This document shows, piece after piece, positions 35,892 to 44,328 of a stretch of DNA of 64,000 bases (positions are counted from its first letter, which is position 1; each line of letters opens with the position of its first letter). The position numbers were made by a program, and so were the translations under genes. This stretch comes from DATCJA01 sp963814955 (lineage in GTDB: Bacteria; Acidobacteriota; Vicinamibacteria; Vicinamibacterales; UBA2999): contig CAWFEX010000004.1 of the NCBI GenBank assembly GCA_963814955.1, positions 248,001 to 312,000 of the forward strand, in the 5' to 3' direction. A model generated the notes under the pieces. It worked only from the letters and a program-made list of their open reading frames with translations, was not told the DNA's origin and ran no database searches.

Positions 35892-36907
35892 GCGCGGCGC
35901 CGGCTGCGGGTTCCGGGTTACGCGTTCTGCGTTCGTGGTTCGCGGTTCATCATTCGCGCCATTTGCTGTGCGGGCTGCTGCTGACCGTGGCGTGTCCGGT
36001 GCTGGCGGTGGCGCAGGAACGCTACGCCGTTCTCGTTTCTGGCGTCGCGGGCGGGGAGAAATACGCCACTCAGCAGCAGAAGTGGCGCACCGAGCTTGCC
36101 GCGTTTCTGGCGACGAACTTCGCGTTTTCCGACGCCAATGTGGTCGTGCTGGAGGAGAACAGCGACGGGAGCTCGAAATCGACCGCCGAAAATGTCCAGC
36201 GTCTGTTCGGCGATCTCCGGCGTCGGGTCACACGTGACGACACCGTTTTTGTCGTACTGGTGGGCCATGGAACCTACGACGGCATCGATGCGAAGTTCAA
36301 TCTCGTGGGACCGGATCTGAGCGCCGCGGAGTGGAAAGGCCTGCTCGACGCTCTACCCTCGCGTCTCGTCGTCGTCAACACCACTGAGTCGAGCTTTCCG
36401 TTTCTCGAGCAGCTGTCCCGTGCGGGTCGGGTCATCATCACCGCGACCGATTCCGCGCAGCAGCGCTTCGCAACCGTCTTTCCCGAGTACTTCATCCGGT
36501 CGCTTGCCGATTTCTCGAGCGATCTCGACAAGAACGGACGCGTTTCCATCTGGGAAGCGTTTGCCACCGCGAGCGCCGGCGTGAAGCAGCACTACGAGCA
36601 GCGTGGTCAGCTGCCAACCGAGCGCCCGCTTCTGGACGACAATGGCGACGGTGTCGGTCGGGAGGCGGAGGCGCCTGGTGACGATGGCGCCGTGGCGCGG
36701 GCCCTGTATTTCAATGCCGAGCCCCAACCGGGCTCGGGCGACCCCGAACGGGTGGCGCTCGAGCGGCGGCGTCTGGCGCTCGAGAAAGAGATCGAGGGTC
36801 TCAAGTCGCGCAGGTCCACTATGACGGACCAGGAGTATCAGGCAGAATTGGAACGAATCTTTATCGAGCTCGCGAAAATCGCCCAGGAAATCAGGAAGCG
36901 ATCGTAA
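35888..36907 (+). CDS. caspase-like (C13/C14 fold) secreted protein lacking the catalytic Cys
   Basis: 339 residues from GTG 35888. A signal peptide (LLCGLLLTVACPVLAVAQ) leads into a caspase-like fold: FVVLVGHGTYDG carries the His, but the expected Cys strand reads RLVVVNTTESSFPFLEQL, with no Cys. An EF-hand-like loop (DLDKNGRVSIWEAF) and a second Ca-type loop (DDNGDGVG) follow, and the last ~70 residues are a coiled coil. Likely a non-peptidase or altered-nucleophile member, encoded at the end of the MoxR/VWA operon. The N-terminal coding stretch contains repetitive GTTC/GCG sequence. Confidence 0.7.
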   Translation: MSAAPAAGSGLRVLRSWFAVHHSRHLLCGLLLTVACPVLAVAQERYAVLVSGVAGGEKYATQQQKWRTELAAFLATNFAFSDANVVVLEENSDGSSKSTAENVQRLFGDLRRRVTRDDTVFVVLVGHGTYDGIDAKFNLVGPDLSAAEWKGLLDALPSRLVVVNTTESSFPFLEQLSRAGRVIITATDSAQQRFATVFPEYFIRSLADFSSDLDKNGRVSIWEAFATASAGVKQHYEQRGQLPTERPLLDDNGDGVGREAEAPGDDGAVARALYFNAEPQPGSGDPERVALERRRLALEKEIEGLKSRRSTMTDQEYQAELERIFIELAKIAQEIRKRS

Positions 36908-36978
36908 GTCGTTCGGGGCGTTCGGATCCTTCGCATGTTCGGTGAACACAAAGCGAGAAGCTCGACGCCTCAGCGACG

Positions 36979-37194
36979 ATGAACTGCGCACACTGTGGTA
37001 CCGAAATCGCCGACAAGGCGCTCATCTGCTACCGGTGCGGCCGCGCGACAACAGAGCCAAGGGTCAAACCGCCGGATGACGGGTCGCTGTTCGACCGTCC
37101 CCGGCGGCGCCGTGTCTCACCCACCGTAATCGTGATTATCCTGGTGGCCCTGATAATCCTCGGGTTCGTCCTGCTGTCTAACCGCGTTCCTTGA
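36979..37194 (+). CDS. small zinc-ribbon single-pass membrane protein
   Basis: 71 residues. An N-terminal zinc ribbon (MNCAHCGTEIADKALICYRCGRAT) of the zinc_ribbon_2 type, a proline/Arg linker, and one C-terminal TM segment (TVIVIILVALIILGFVLL). The 3' end overlaps the convergent CBS gene by 17 bases. Function unknown. Confidence 0.8.
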   Translation: MNCAHCGTEIADKALICYRCGRATTEPRVKPPDDGSLFDRPRRRRVSPTVIVIILVALIILGFVLLSNRVP

Positions 37195-37603
37195 CGCCCT
37201 CGGAGATGTGCTGCAGCGCGTCACCAACGCGGCTGTCGCGGCCTTCTTTCACCGCAATATCGCCGATCGAGACGATGCCGACGAGGCGGTCGTTGTCCAC
37301 CACCGGGAGACGCCGAACCTGATGTTCACTCATGAGCTCGGTGGCCTCGCTCACCGACATGTCGGGGTGAACGGCGATGAGCTCCTTCGTGACGATCTCG
37401 CGGACCGGGCGGTTGATTTGTCCATCCTCCGCCACGGCGCGGATGACGATGTCGCGGTCCGTTACGACGCCAACAGGCTTCCCGTTCTCGACGACCGGTA
37501 CGAAGCCGGTGTCCTCGTCGCGCATGATCCGCGCGGCACTCTGGATGCTGTCCTGGGGCGAAACGGTGCGGGGATTGGGCGTCATCACGTCGCGGATATT
37601 CAT
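37178..37603 (-). CDS. tandem CBS domain protein
   Basis: 141 residues with two CBS motifs (VRDVMTPNP-type start NIRDVMTPNPRTVSPQDS, then VVTDRDIVIRAVA; second pair VREIVTKELIAVHPDMSVSEA and VVDNDRLVGIVSIGDIAV). Such stand-alone proteins bind adenosyl nucleotides and often respond to energy stress. The ATG is preceded, 31 bases upstream, by a 17-base palindrome. Confidence 0.92.
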   Translation of the reverse strand: MNIRDVMTPNPRTVSPQDSIQSAARIMRDEDTGFVPVVENGKPVGVVTDRDIVIRAVAEDGQINRPVREIVTKELIAVHPDMSVSEATELMSEHQVRRLPVVDNDRLVGIVSIGDIAVKEGRDSRVGDALQHISEGVKERG

Positions 37604-37633
37604 GGGCTCCTCCGGCTCACGAAAGGCACAGGG

Positions 37634-37650
37634 CCCGGCGAATCGCCGGG
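37634..37650. promoter_or_regulatory. 17-base palindrome upstream of the CBS gene
   Basis: CCCGGCGA, a single central A, TCGCCGGG: eight perfectly complementary pairs, 31-47 bases before the ATG of the CBS protein. Could be a repressor operator or an mRNA hairpin. No factor can be named. Confidence 0.4.
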
Positions 37651-37746
37651 GCCGAGGTGCGGGTGACAGGAAACGGACATCGTTCTAACTAAGCAATCGC
37701 CGGACCGTCCCGCCCAGCGAAGCCCCAGCCGTATAATCGGAATGAC

Positions 37747-38019
37747 ATGAGCAGGCGGGTGCGCACGATCGTGCTGCTGACGCTCGCCGCCGCAGCGATT
37801 GTCTTCGTGTACGTCCAGGATCGCATCACAGCACGTGGAGCGCGCGATTACGTGATGCAGCAGCGCCAGGCGATCGCCGGTCAGGCGCCCCCAGTAACCG
37901 TCGATCAAGTGATGGGTCCCGCCGTCCAACGCTCCGTAGCACAGGGATTGACGTCGGCGGCAGTCGTCCTGGTCATCGGGTTTGGCGCCGCAGCGGCCGT
38001 CGGACGGAGACGCGCATGA
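37747..38019 (+). CDS. small two-TM membrane protein, unknown
   Basis: 90 residues: an N-terminal TM segment (IVLLTLAAAAIVFVYV), a ~45-residue soluble part, and a C-terminal TM segment (AAVVLVIGFGAAAAVG) with an RRRA end. A TATAAT at 37732-37737 lies 9 bases before the ATG. Its stop overlaps the next start (ATGA), suggesting co-expression with the LeuA-like synthase. Confidence 0.7.
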   Translation: MSRRVRTIVLLTLAAAAIVFVYVQDRITARGARDYVMQQRQAIAGQAPPVTVDQVMGPAVQRSVAQGLTSAAVVLVIGFGAAAAVGRRRA

Positions 38020-39257
38020 ACGACGCGCTGATCTACGACTGGAATCAGGTTGCGCCCGCGCCCCCGCCGCCGCTCGTCATGCTGTGCGACGAAACGCTCC
38101 GGGATGGCCTGCAGTCGCCGTCCGTCCGCGCACCCACGATCGCCCAGAAGATTCGAATTCTGCATCTTCTCGATCGCATCGGCATCGACACAACCGACAT
38201 CGGACTTCCGGGTGCGGGACCGCACATCGTTCACGATGCGGAGCGGCTGGCGCGTGAAATCGTCGGTTCCAAGCTCAAGATTGCGGCGCAGTGCGCGGCA
38301 CGGACGGTCGTGTCGGACATTCAGCCGATTGCAGACATCCAGCAGCGCACCGGTCTTCCGATCGAGTGCTGCTGCTTCATTGGTTCCAGTCCCATTCGCC
38401 GGTACGCGGAAGACTGGACGGTTGACTACCTGCAGCGGTGCACCGAGGAGGCAATTGGCTTCGCGGTGAGGCAGGGCTTCAAGGTCATGTACGTCACCGA
38501 AGACACCACGCGGTCGGACCCGGAGACGTTGCGGCGGCTGTTCGTGACCGCCATTCGAGCCGGCGCTTCGCGAATCTGCATTGCCGACACGGTCGGACAT
38601 TCCACTCCGGCGGGCGCCAGAGCCGTAGTCCGGTTTGCGCGGCGCGTCATCGACGAGGCGGGGGGCGTGGACATCGGCATCGACTGGCACGGCCACCGCG
38701 ATCGTGACATGGGGACGATCAACAGCCTCGCGGCGCTCGAAGCGGGCGCCTCACGCGTCCATGGCACCATCCTCGGGCTCGGCGAGCGCGTGGGCAACAC
38801 GCCGCTCGACCTGCTGATGGTAAACCTCGTGCTTATGGGCTGGATCGAGCGCGACCTCGCCTGCCTGAACGAACTCGTACAGCTGGTATCGACCGCCACC
38901 GCCGAGCCGATTCCGGACAATTACCCGGTATTTGGCCGGGACGCATTCCGTACCGCGACCGGGGTCCATGCAGCAGCCGTCATCAAGGCATTCCGAAAGG
39001 GCGATCCCGAGCTCACCGATGGCGTGTATTCCGGAGTGCCGGCGCGGATGGTCGGACGGAGTCAGGAAATCGAGGTCGGTCCGATGTCGGGCAAGTCGAA
39101 CGTGCTCTTCTGGCTGGAGAGGCACGGAATCGAGCCGCAGGAAGAACTGGTCGAGCGGGTCTTCCGCCGCGCCAAGGCTTCCACTCACGTTCTTACCGAA
39201 GAGGAAATCCGCAGCGAAATCGAGCTCGGCGTGCCGTCGACCCGGTTGGACGCTTGA
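38016..39257 (+). CDS. 2-isopropylmalate/homocitrate synthase family protein (DRE-TIM metallolyase)
   Basis: 413 residues. LCDETLRDGLQSP is the DRE-TIM signature for metal and acetyl-CoA condensation; IGLPGAG, IADTVGHSTP and IDWHGHRDRDMG add the metal-binding HxH. A C-terminal communication region (TGVHAAAVIKAFRKGD ... GPMSGKSNV) is present but the regulatory LeuA dimer domain is not. Substrate could be 2-ketoisovalerate, pyruvate or 2-oxoglutarate; not decided by sequence. No other leucine or lysine genes are adjacent. Confidence 0.85.
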   Translation: MNDALIYDWNQVAPAPPPPLVMLCDETLRDGLQSPSVRAPTIAQKIRILHLLDRIGIDTTDIGLPGAGPHIVHDAERLAREIVGSKLKIAAQCAARTVVSDIQPIADIQQRTGLPIECCCFIGSSPIRRYAEDWTVDYLQRCTEEAIGFAVRQGFKVMYVTEDTTRSDPETLRRLFVTAIRAGASRICIADTVGHSTPAGARAVVRFARRVIDEAGGVDIGIDWHGHRDRDMGTINSLAALEAGASRVHGTILGLGERVGNTPLDLLMVNLVLMGWIERDLACLNELVQLVSTATAEPIPDNYPVFGRDAFRTATGVHAAAVIKAFRKGDPELTDGVYSGVPARMVGRSQEIEVGPMSGKSNVLFWLERHGIEPQEELVERVFRRAKASTHVLTEEEIRSEIELGVPSTRLDA

Positions 39258-39260
39258 TTC

Positions 39261-39300
39261 GGGCCGACCTATCCGGGCCGACCTAAAGGTCGGCCCCTAC
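39261..39300 (-). repeat. GTAG-headed REP-like hairpin (family 3)
   Basis: Half stem GGGCCGACCT at 39261-39270, then a full hairpin: GGGCCGACCT (39275-39284), loop AA, AGGTCGGCCC (39287-39296), with CTAC at 39297-39300, which is GTAG on the minus strand. Lies between convergent genes. Confidence 0.75.
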
Positions 39301-39307
39301 ACGGGGA

Positions 39308-40222
39308 TTAACGGGTGGAGGCGAGTCGCTTTTCGATTTGCGGCAGCGCGTCGAGGACGACCTCGCCGACTACCTGCAAGCTGCGTGCGCTGACGCGGTC
39401 GAGATCGTCCTGTGCGGTATGCCAGGCCGGGTAATCGAAATCGATGATGTCGATGGCCGGAACTCCGGCGGCGAGGAACGGCATGTGGTCGTCGCCGCCC
39501 ACCGAGAAGTCCTGATTGACGAACTCCCGCGTGTAGCCAAGCTTCCGCGCTGATGCCCACACGATGTCGTTCAACCAGCCGGTGGAGTTGGATTCACGGC
39601 GAATGTTCAGATTGCGGTCGCCGATCATGTCGAGCAGCACCAGCGCCTTGAGGCCGGCGAGGGTTCCCGACTTGCGGGCGGCGTCAACGTGGTGACGGCT
39701 GCCGTACGTGTTGTCGGTCCCGGTCCACTCGATCACCGCCTCCTCGCCGTCGAAGAACAGCAGCTCGATGGTGTAATCGTTCTGGCGGCTCTTGAGAACG
39801 CGGCCCAGTTCCAGCACGGCCGCGGTGGACGACGCCGCGTCGCTCGCACCGACGAACCGGAACTCTCGAAACAGCTTGGTGTCGTAGTGCGTAGCCAGCG
39901 CGATGCGGTCGGCACGGCGTCCGGGAATAGTGCCGACGACGTTCACCATGCGCACGCGGCCCAGCGGCGTGTCCGCATCCCACGCATCTTCACGTGTGGC
40001 AATCCCCGCGTTCTTCAGCTCGGTGAGGATGTACTGGCGGCATTGAGCCAGGGCCATCGATCCGGCCGGGCGGGGGCCGAAGCCCACCTGACGCCGAAGG
40101 TCCTCGTACGCGCGACCGCTGTCGAATTTTGGCGCGGAACCCTGGACTGGCGGAGGCGCCATTTCAGCCGAGCAGGCAAGCACGATGCATCCGAGGATCG
40201 TCGCGCCGAGAGCGGTGCGCAT
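39308..40222 (-). CDS. M28-family / glutaminyl-cyclase-like lipoprotein
   Basis: 304 residues. The N-terminus is a lipoprotein signal (ILGCIVLACSAEM, lipobox LACS). The fold is the zinc aminopeptidase type: ATHYDTK, GASDAASSTAAVLELGR, LLFFDGEEAVIEWTGTDNTYGSRHH and the C-terminal YPAWHTAQDDLD. FFDGEEA..W and YGSRHH are closer to glutaminyl-peptide cyclotransferases, which form N-terminal pyroglutamate, than to aminopeptidases. Starts 5 bases after the citrate synthase stop, so probably co-transcribed with it. Confidence 0.85.
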   Translation of the reverse strand: MRTALGATILGCIVLACSAEMAPPPVQGSAPKFDSGRAYEDLRRQVGFGPRPAGSMALAQCRQYILTELKNAGIATREDAWDADTPLGRVRMVNVVGTIPGRRADRIALATHYDTKLFREFRFVGASDAASSTAAVLELGRVLKSRQNDYTIELLFFDGEEAVIEWTGTDNTYGSRHHVDAARKSGTLAGLKALVLLDMIGDRNLNIRRESNSTGWLNDIVWASARKLGYTREFVNQDFSVGGDDHMPFLAAGVPAIDIIDFDYPAWHTAQDDLDRVSARSLQVVGEVVLDALPQIEKRLASTR

Positions 40223-40227
40223 ATGGG

Positions 40228-41514
40228 CTATTGTCGCTTGTCCACAGGCACATAATCACGACGTTTCGAACCGATGTAGATCTGCTTCGGCCGCGCGATC
40301 TTCTGCTCCGGGTCGAGCAGCAGCTCTTCCCACTGCGCAATCCACCCCGACGTACGGGGAATCGCAAACAGCACGGGGAACATCGTGGTCGGGAATCCCA
40401 TCGCCTGGTAGATGAGACCCGAATAGAAGTCGACGTTCGGATAGAGCTTGCGAGTGACGAAATAATCGTCCTGCAGGGCAATCCGCTCGAGCTCGATTGC
40501 GATGTCGAGAAGCGGATTCTTGCCGGTGACCTCGAACACTTCGTCGGCGGTCCGCTTGATGATCGTGGCCCTCGGGTCGTACGACTTGTAGACGCGATGA
40601 CCGAATCCCATCAGCCGTCCTTCGCCCGCTTTGACGCGTTTGATGAAGCCGGGGATGTTGCCCACGTTCCCAATCTCGTTGAGCATCCGAAGGACCGCCT
40701 CGTTGGCGCCGCCGTGCAGCGGGCCATATAAGGCCGCTGCCGCGCCAGCCATCGCCGAATAGGGGTCGACGTGCGAGCTGCCGATGCTTCGCATGGCGTT
40801 GGTGCTGCAGTTCTGCTCGTGGTCCGCGTGGAGGATGAAGAGGACGTCGAGCGCGCGCTCCAGAACCGGGCTGACCTTGTACTTCAGCTCGGTCATCCGG
40901 AACAGCATGTTCAGGAAGTTTCCGGTGAAGCTGAGGTCGTTATCGGGCTGGTTGTACGGACGCCCGATGCTGTGTCTGAAGGCGTACGCCGCAATGGTCG
41001 GCACCTTCGCGATGAGACGATGAATCTGCTTCTTGCGCGACTGCTCGTCGAAGATCTGCTTTGCGTCCGGGTAGAACGTGGAAAACGCGCCAACGGTGCT
41101 CAGGAAGACGCTCATTGGATGAGCGTCGTACTGGAACCCTTCCATCAGCTTCTTGATGTTCTCGTGAAGCATCGTGTGAAGCGTGATCTCCTTCGTCCAC
41201 GCCTCGAGCTGGGCTGCGGTTGGCAGCTCGCCGAAGATGATCAGATACGCAATTTCCAGATAGGTGGAGCCGTCGGCCAACTGTTCAATCGGGTAGCCGC
41301 GGTATTCGAGGATGCCCTTGTCGCCGTCGATATATGTAATCCGGCTCCGGCAACACGCTGTATTCATGAACGCCGGGTCGTACGTGGCCAGCCCAACGTC
41401 GTCTGCCGCCGTCTTGATCTGGCGAAGATCGGTCGCCCGGATAGTGCCGTCGGTGATTGGAATTTCGTACTGCTTGCCCGAGCGGTTGTCTGTGATCGTG
41501 AGAGTATCGGCCAT
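40228..41514 (-). CDS. gltA: citrate synthase (type II, hexameric-type length)
   Basis: 428 residues from ATG 41514. Condenses acetyl-CoA and oxaloacetate. Catalytic and binding motifs include FILHADHEQNCSTNAMR, GPLHGGANEAVLRML, LMGFGHRVYKSYDPRA and NVDFYSGLIYQAMG (catalytic Asp). The open frame continues upstream to 41616, but that part translates an AT-richer repeat and is not conserved-looking. Followed closely by the M28/QC lipoprotein gene. Confidence 0.97.
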   Translation of the reverse strand: MADTLTITDNRSGKQYEIPITDGTIRATDLRQIKTAADDVGLATYDPAFMNTACCRSRITYIDGDKGILEYRGYPIEQLADGSTYLEIAYLIIFGELPTAAQLEAWTKEITLHTMLHENIKKLMEGFQYDAHPMSVFLSTVGAFSTFYPDAKQIFDEQSRKKQIHRLIAKVPTIAAYAFRHSIGRPYNQPDNDLSFTGNFLNMLFRMTELKYKVSPVLERALDVLFILHADHEQNCSTNAMRSIGSSHVDPYSAMAGAAAALYGPLHGGANEAVLRMLNEIGNVGNIPGFIKRVKAGEGRLMGFGHRVYKSYDPRATIIKRTADEVFEVTGKNPLLDIAIELERIALQDDYFVTRKLYPNVDFYSGLIYQAMGFPTTMFPVLFAIPRTSGWIAQWEELLLDPEQKIARPKQIYIGSKRRDYVPVDKRQ

Positions 41515-41524
41515 AAGTGCGTCT

Positions 41525-41611
41525 ACGGATTGACGAATTTGTGAATTGACGGATTGAGCTTGCGGTCGATTGGACCGTGCGTCTGATGCCAATCCGTCAA
41601 TCCGTAAATCC
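41525..41611. repeat. degenerate direct and inverted repeats of GGATTGACG
   Basis: GGATTGACG-like units occur at 41527 and 41549, and the reverse complement CAATCCGTCAATCCGTA at 41590-41606. The whole lies between yacG and the citrate synthase start. It may fold into a long stem and carries the citrate synthase leader. Confidence 0.6.
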
Positions 41612-41630
41612 TTCAACGTTCACTACCACG

Positions 41631-41822
41631 TTAGAAGTCGTTGTCGGTATCGGTATCGGTTGCTGGACCGGGCGCCCGCTCGCCAGGCACGCGGTAACGC
41701 CCTTCGGCCCACCGCGCGAGGTCTTCGTTCCGGCACCGCTCGCTGCAGAACGGCTGCCAGCGCTCGCTAACCGGATGCCGTCCACACAGGACGCACAAAC
41801 GTGCCTCGCCCATCCGATTCAT
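41631..41822 (-). CDS. yacG: DNA gyrase inhibitor YacG-type zinc protein
   Basis: 63 residues from ATG 41822. Zinc-binding CVLCGRHP and FCSERCRNEDLARWAEGRYRV are the YacG signature (CxxC, CxxxC). YacG binds gyrase B and limits its activity. A short acidic tail of Asp-Thr repeats (TDTDTDND) is encoded by a GGTATC repeat. An ATG at 41813 is an alternative start; the longer frame to 41885 is not conserved-looking. Confidence 0.85.
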   Translation of the reverse strand: MNRMGEARLCVLCGRHPVSERWQPFCSERCRNEDLARWAEGRYRVPGERAPGPATDTDTDNDF

Positions 41823-41865
41823 TCTATTCCAGGTGGTCTGTCGCAGCCGGGCAGGTCGTACGGAC

Positions 41866-41912
41866 TGCGAACGACGAACTACCAATACGAGATACTACCG
41901 ACTACCACCGAC
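41866..41912. repeat. short imperfect tandem repeats (ACTACC/ACGA type)
   Basis: A run of near-repeats (GAACTACC, ATACGA, ATACTACC, GACTACC) between phoU and yacG. Lower GC and simple in composition; no coding or hairpin role seen. Confidence 0.45.
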
Positions 41913-41919
41913 CAGCCAG

Positions 41920-42594
41920 TCAGGGCCGCGCGGGCGGGTGGTGGCGGACGTCCCGGGCCGACACCATGAAGATGACGTCTTCGGCGATGTTGGTGGCGTG
42001 GTCGCCGATACGCTCCAGATGCCTCGAAATCAGAATGAGGTCCAGAGCGGGTTCCACGGTGCCGGGATCGTGCAGCATGTAGGTCAGCAGCTCACGGAAC
42101 ACCTGCGTTTTCAGCGCGTCGAGCAGGTCGTCCTGATCGAGCACCTGCTGGGCCAGGCGCACGTCGCGGCGCACGAACGAATCGAGCGCGTCGTGAAGCA
42201 TCGCCTGGGCGATGTCGCCCATCTGAGGAATGTCGATCAAGCGCTTCACCGGCGGGTGCGTGGCATAGCGGGTGGCGGCTTCGGCGATGTTTACGGCGAG
42301 ATCGCCCACGCGTTCGAGATCCGTGTTGATCTTCACGGCCGACACGATGGCCCGCAGGTCTGTGGCCATCGGCTGATGGAGGGCGAGGAGGGTGAAACAG
42401 CGGTTGTCGATCTCGATATGCAGCTCGTTGATTGGCTCGTCGCCTCGCAGCACCTTTTCGATGACATCCGGATCGCGTGTCACAAGTCCCTGGACAGCGG
42501 CACGTACGCGCTCCTCGGCGATGCCGCCCATTTCGAGCAGCCGCGCCTGAAGTGCCTCAAGCTCTTCCTGGAAATGCCTGACGGCTCGTTCCAT
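41920..42594 (-). CDS. phoU: phosphate transport regulator PhoU
   Basis: 224 residues, all helical, with two PhoU repeats (first around MGGIAEERVRAAVQGL and IDNRCFTLLALHQPMATDLR; second around FRELLTYMLHDP and LILISRHLERIGDHATNIAEDV with the metal-binding E/D pattern). Modulates the Pst transporter and the Pho two-component signal. ATG 42594 chosen for the AGGAGAG just upstream. Last gene of pstSCAB-phoU. Confidence 0.96.
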   Translation of the reverse strand: MERAVRHFQEELEALQARLLEMGGIAEERVRAAVQGLVTRDPDVIEKVLRGDEPINELHIEIDNRCFTLLALHQPMATDLRAIVSAVKINTDLERVGDLAVNIAEAATRYATHPPVKRLIDIPQMGDIAQAMLHDALDSFVRRDVRLAQQVLDQDDLLDALKTQVFRELLTYMLHDPGTVEPALDLILISRHLERIGDHATNIAEDVIFMVSARDVRHHPPARP

Positions 42595-42619
42595 GTCTCT
42601 CCTGCGGAGCGCCTCCGCG

Positions 42620-43450
42620 CTAACCAAACCGGCCGGTCACGTAGTCTTCGGTCAGCTTCTCTCCGGGGTTGGTGAATATCTTATCGGTGCGGTCGTATTC
42701 GACCAGTTGTCCCAGCCAGAAAAACGCCGTGTAATCCGACACGCGCGCTGCCTGCTGCATGTTGTGCGTGACAATCACAATCGTGTACGTGTGCTTCAGG
42801 TTGAAGATCAGCTCCTCGATCCGCTGGGTGGCGATCGGGTCCAGCGCTGAAGCGGGCTCGTCCATGAGAAGGATATCGGGCTCGACGGCCAGCGCTCTCG
42901 CAATGCACAGCCGCTGCTGCTGGCCACCGGACATCGCAAGGGCGGAATCGTGGAGCCGTTCCTTGACCTCCTCCCAGAGCGCCGCATGCTTGAGACTTTG
43001 TTCGACCCGTCCCTCGAGCTCGGTTCGGCTGCCGGCCATGCCGTTGATGCGCAAGCCGTAGGCCACGTTGTCGAAGATGGTTTTCGGGAATGGGTTCGAT
43101 TTCTGAAATACCATCCCGACACGCTGCCGCAGGGCGACCACGTCGATACCGGGCCCGTAGATGTCGGCGCCGTCGATCATCACGCGACCGTCCACGCGCG
43201 TCAACGGAATGATGTCGTTCATACGGTTCAGCGTCCGCAGGAACGTGCTCTTGCCGCAGCCGGACGGACCGATGAACGCGGTGACGACGTTCGGCTGGAT
43301 CCGGACCGAAATATCCTGCAGCGCCCGGGTGTCGCCGTAATAGAAATTCAGCCGGTCGGCTTCAATCTTGGCAGGCCGATCCACGGTCGGTTGGGCCGCA
43401 CGGGCCGCGACGTTGGCGAGTGAAGGTACCCGCGGCGGCGGAGTGCTCAT
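42620..43450 (-). CDS. pstB: phosphate ABC transporter ATP-binding protein PstB
   Basis: 276 residues. Walker A FIGPSGCGKSTFLR, signature MSGGQQQRLCIARAL, Walker B ILLMDEPASALDP and the PstB end VEYDRTDKIFTNPGEKLTEDYVTGRFG. Energises high-affinity phosphate import. Start ATG overlaps the pstA stop (ATGA); the longer frame to 43483 lies in pstA. Confidence 0.97.
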   Translation of the reverse strand: MSTPPPRVPSLANVAARAAQPTVDRPAKIEADRLNFYYGDTRALQDISVRIQPNVVTAFIGPSGCGKSTFLRTLNRMNDIIPLTRVDGRVMIDGADIYGPGIDVVALRQRVGMVFQKSNPFPKTIFDNVAYGLRINGMAGSRTELEGRVEQSLKHAALWEEVKERLHDSALAMSGGQQQRLCIARALAVEPDILLMDEPASALDPIATQRIEELIFNLKHTYTIVIVTHNMQQAARVSDYTAFFWLGQLVEYDRTDKIFTNPGEKLTEDYVTGRFG

Positions 43451-44328
43451 CCGAGCTTCTTCTGGTAGCGGTCGCGCAGCCATATTGCCGCCGCATTCAT
43501 TGTGAGGAGGAGTGCCAGCAGAACCAGGATTCCGGCCGCCGCGTTGATCTGGAACTCGGTCTGCGGCCTCGACACCCAGTTGAAAATCTGTATCGGGAGC
43601 ACGGTGAATGGCGACCAGATGCTATCCGGGGAGAATGCGACGAACGTAAGCGCGCCAATGGTAATGAGCGGTGCCGTCTCACCGATCGCACGCGACAGCG
43701 CCAATATCGTTCCGGTCAGGATGCCAGGCATCGCCACCGGGATCACCTGGTACCACACCGTTTGCCACTTGGTGGCACCGAGCGCATAAGACCCTTCACG
43801 GATCGACGCCGGCACCGCCCGCAGCGCTTCCCGCGTCGAGAGAATGATGACTGGCAGGACGAGCAAGGCAAGCGTGGAGGCGCCGGCGAGGACGCTGCGG
43901 CCCATGCCGAGGGCCCGAACGAAAAGTCCCAGGCCGAGCAGGCCGTAGATGATGGAGGGGACAGCAGCGAGATTTGTGATGTTCATCTCGATGATCCTCG
44001 CCGCGACGCTTCGCCCGCCGTACTCCTCCAGATAGATTGCGGCGGCAACCCCTATGGGAACTGCGAGCAGTCCCGTCATCAGGATCACGAAGATGCTGCC
44101 CGTCAGGGCGTGCCAGACACCTGCGTTTTCCGCTCGCCGCGATGGAAAGCCAGTCAGAAAATCCCAGGAGAGCCGGCTGGCGCCATCCGACCAGATGTCC
44201 CAGATTAACGCGCCGAGTGAAACGAGCGCCACACAGAGCACCATCAGCGCGAGCGCCTGGAACGCGAGGTCCATCAGGTGCCGCCGGGCGCTGCCGGTCG
44301 CGTTGCTCGCCGGCGTCAGTTCGGTCAT
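43447..44328 (-). CDS. pstA: phosphate ABC transporter permease PstA
   Basis: 293 residues, six TM segments. Binding-protein-dependent permease motif REALRAVPASIREGSYALGATKWQTVW. Start ATG 44328 overlaps the pstC stop (ATGA). Confidence 0.96.
   Translation of the reverse strand: MTELTPASNATGSARRHLMDLAFQALALMVLCVALVSLGALIWDIWSDGASRLSWDFLTGFPSRRAENAGVWHALTGSIFVILMTGLLAVPIGVAAAIYLEEYGGRSVAARIIEMNITNLAAVPSIIYGLLGLGLFVRALGMGRSVLAGASTLALLVLPVIILSTREALRAVPASIREGSYALGATKWQTVWYQVIPVAMPGILTGTILALSRAIGETAPLITIGALTFVAFSPDSIWSPFTVLPIQIFNWVSRPQTEFQINAAAGILVLLALLLTMNAAAIWLRDRYQKKLG

Noticed and set aside
41515..41616. N-terminal extension of citrate synthase
   Set aside because: It only translates the GGATTGACG-type repeat; the conserved protein begins at ATG 41514.
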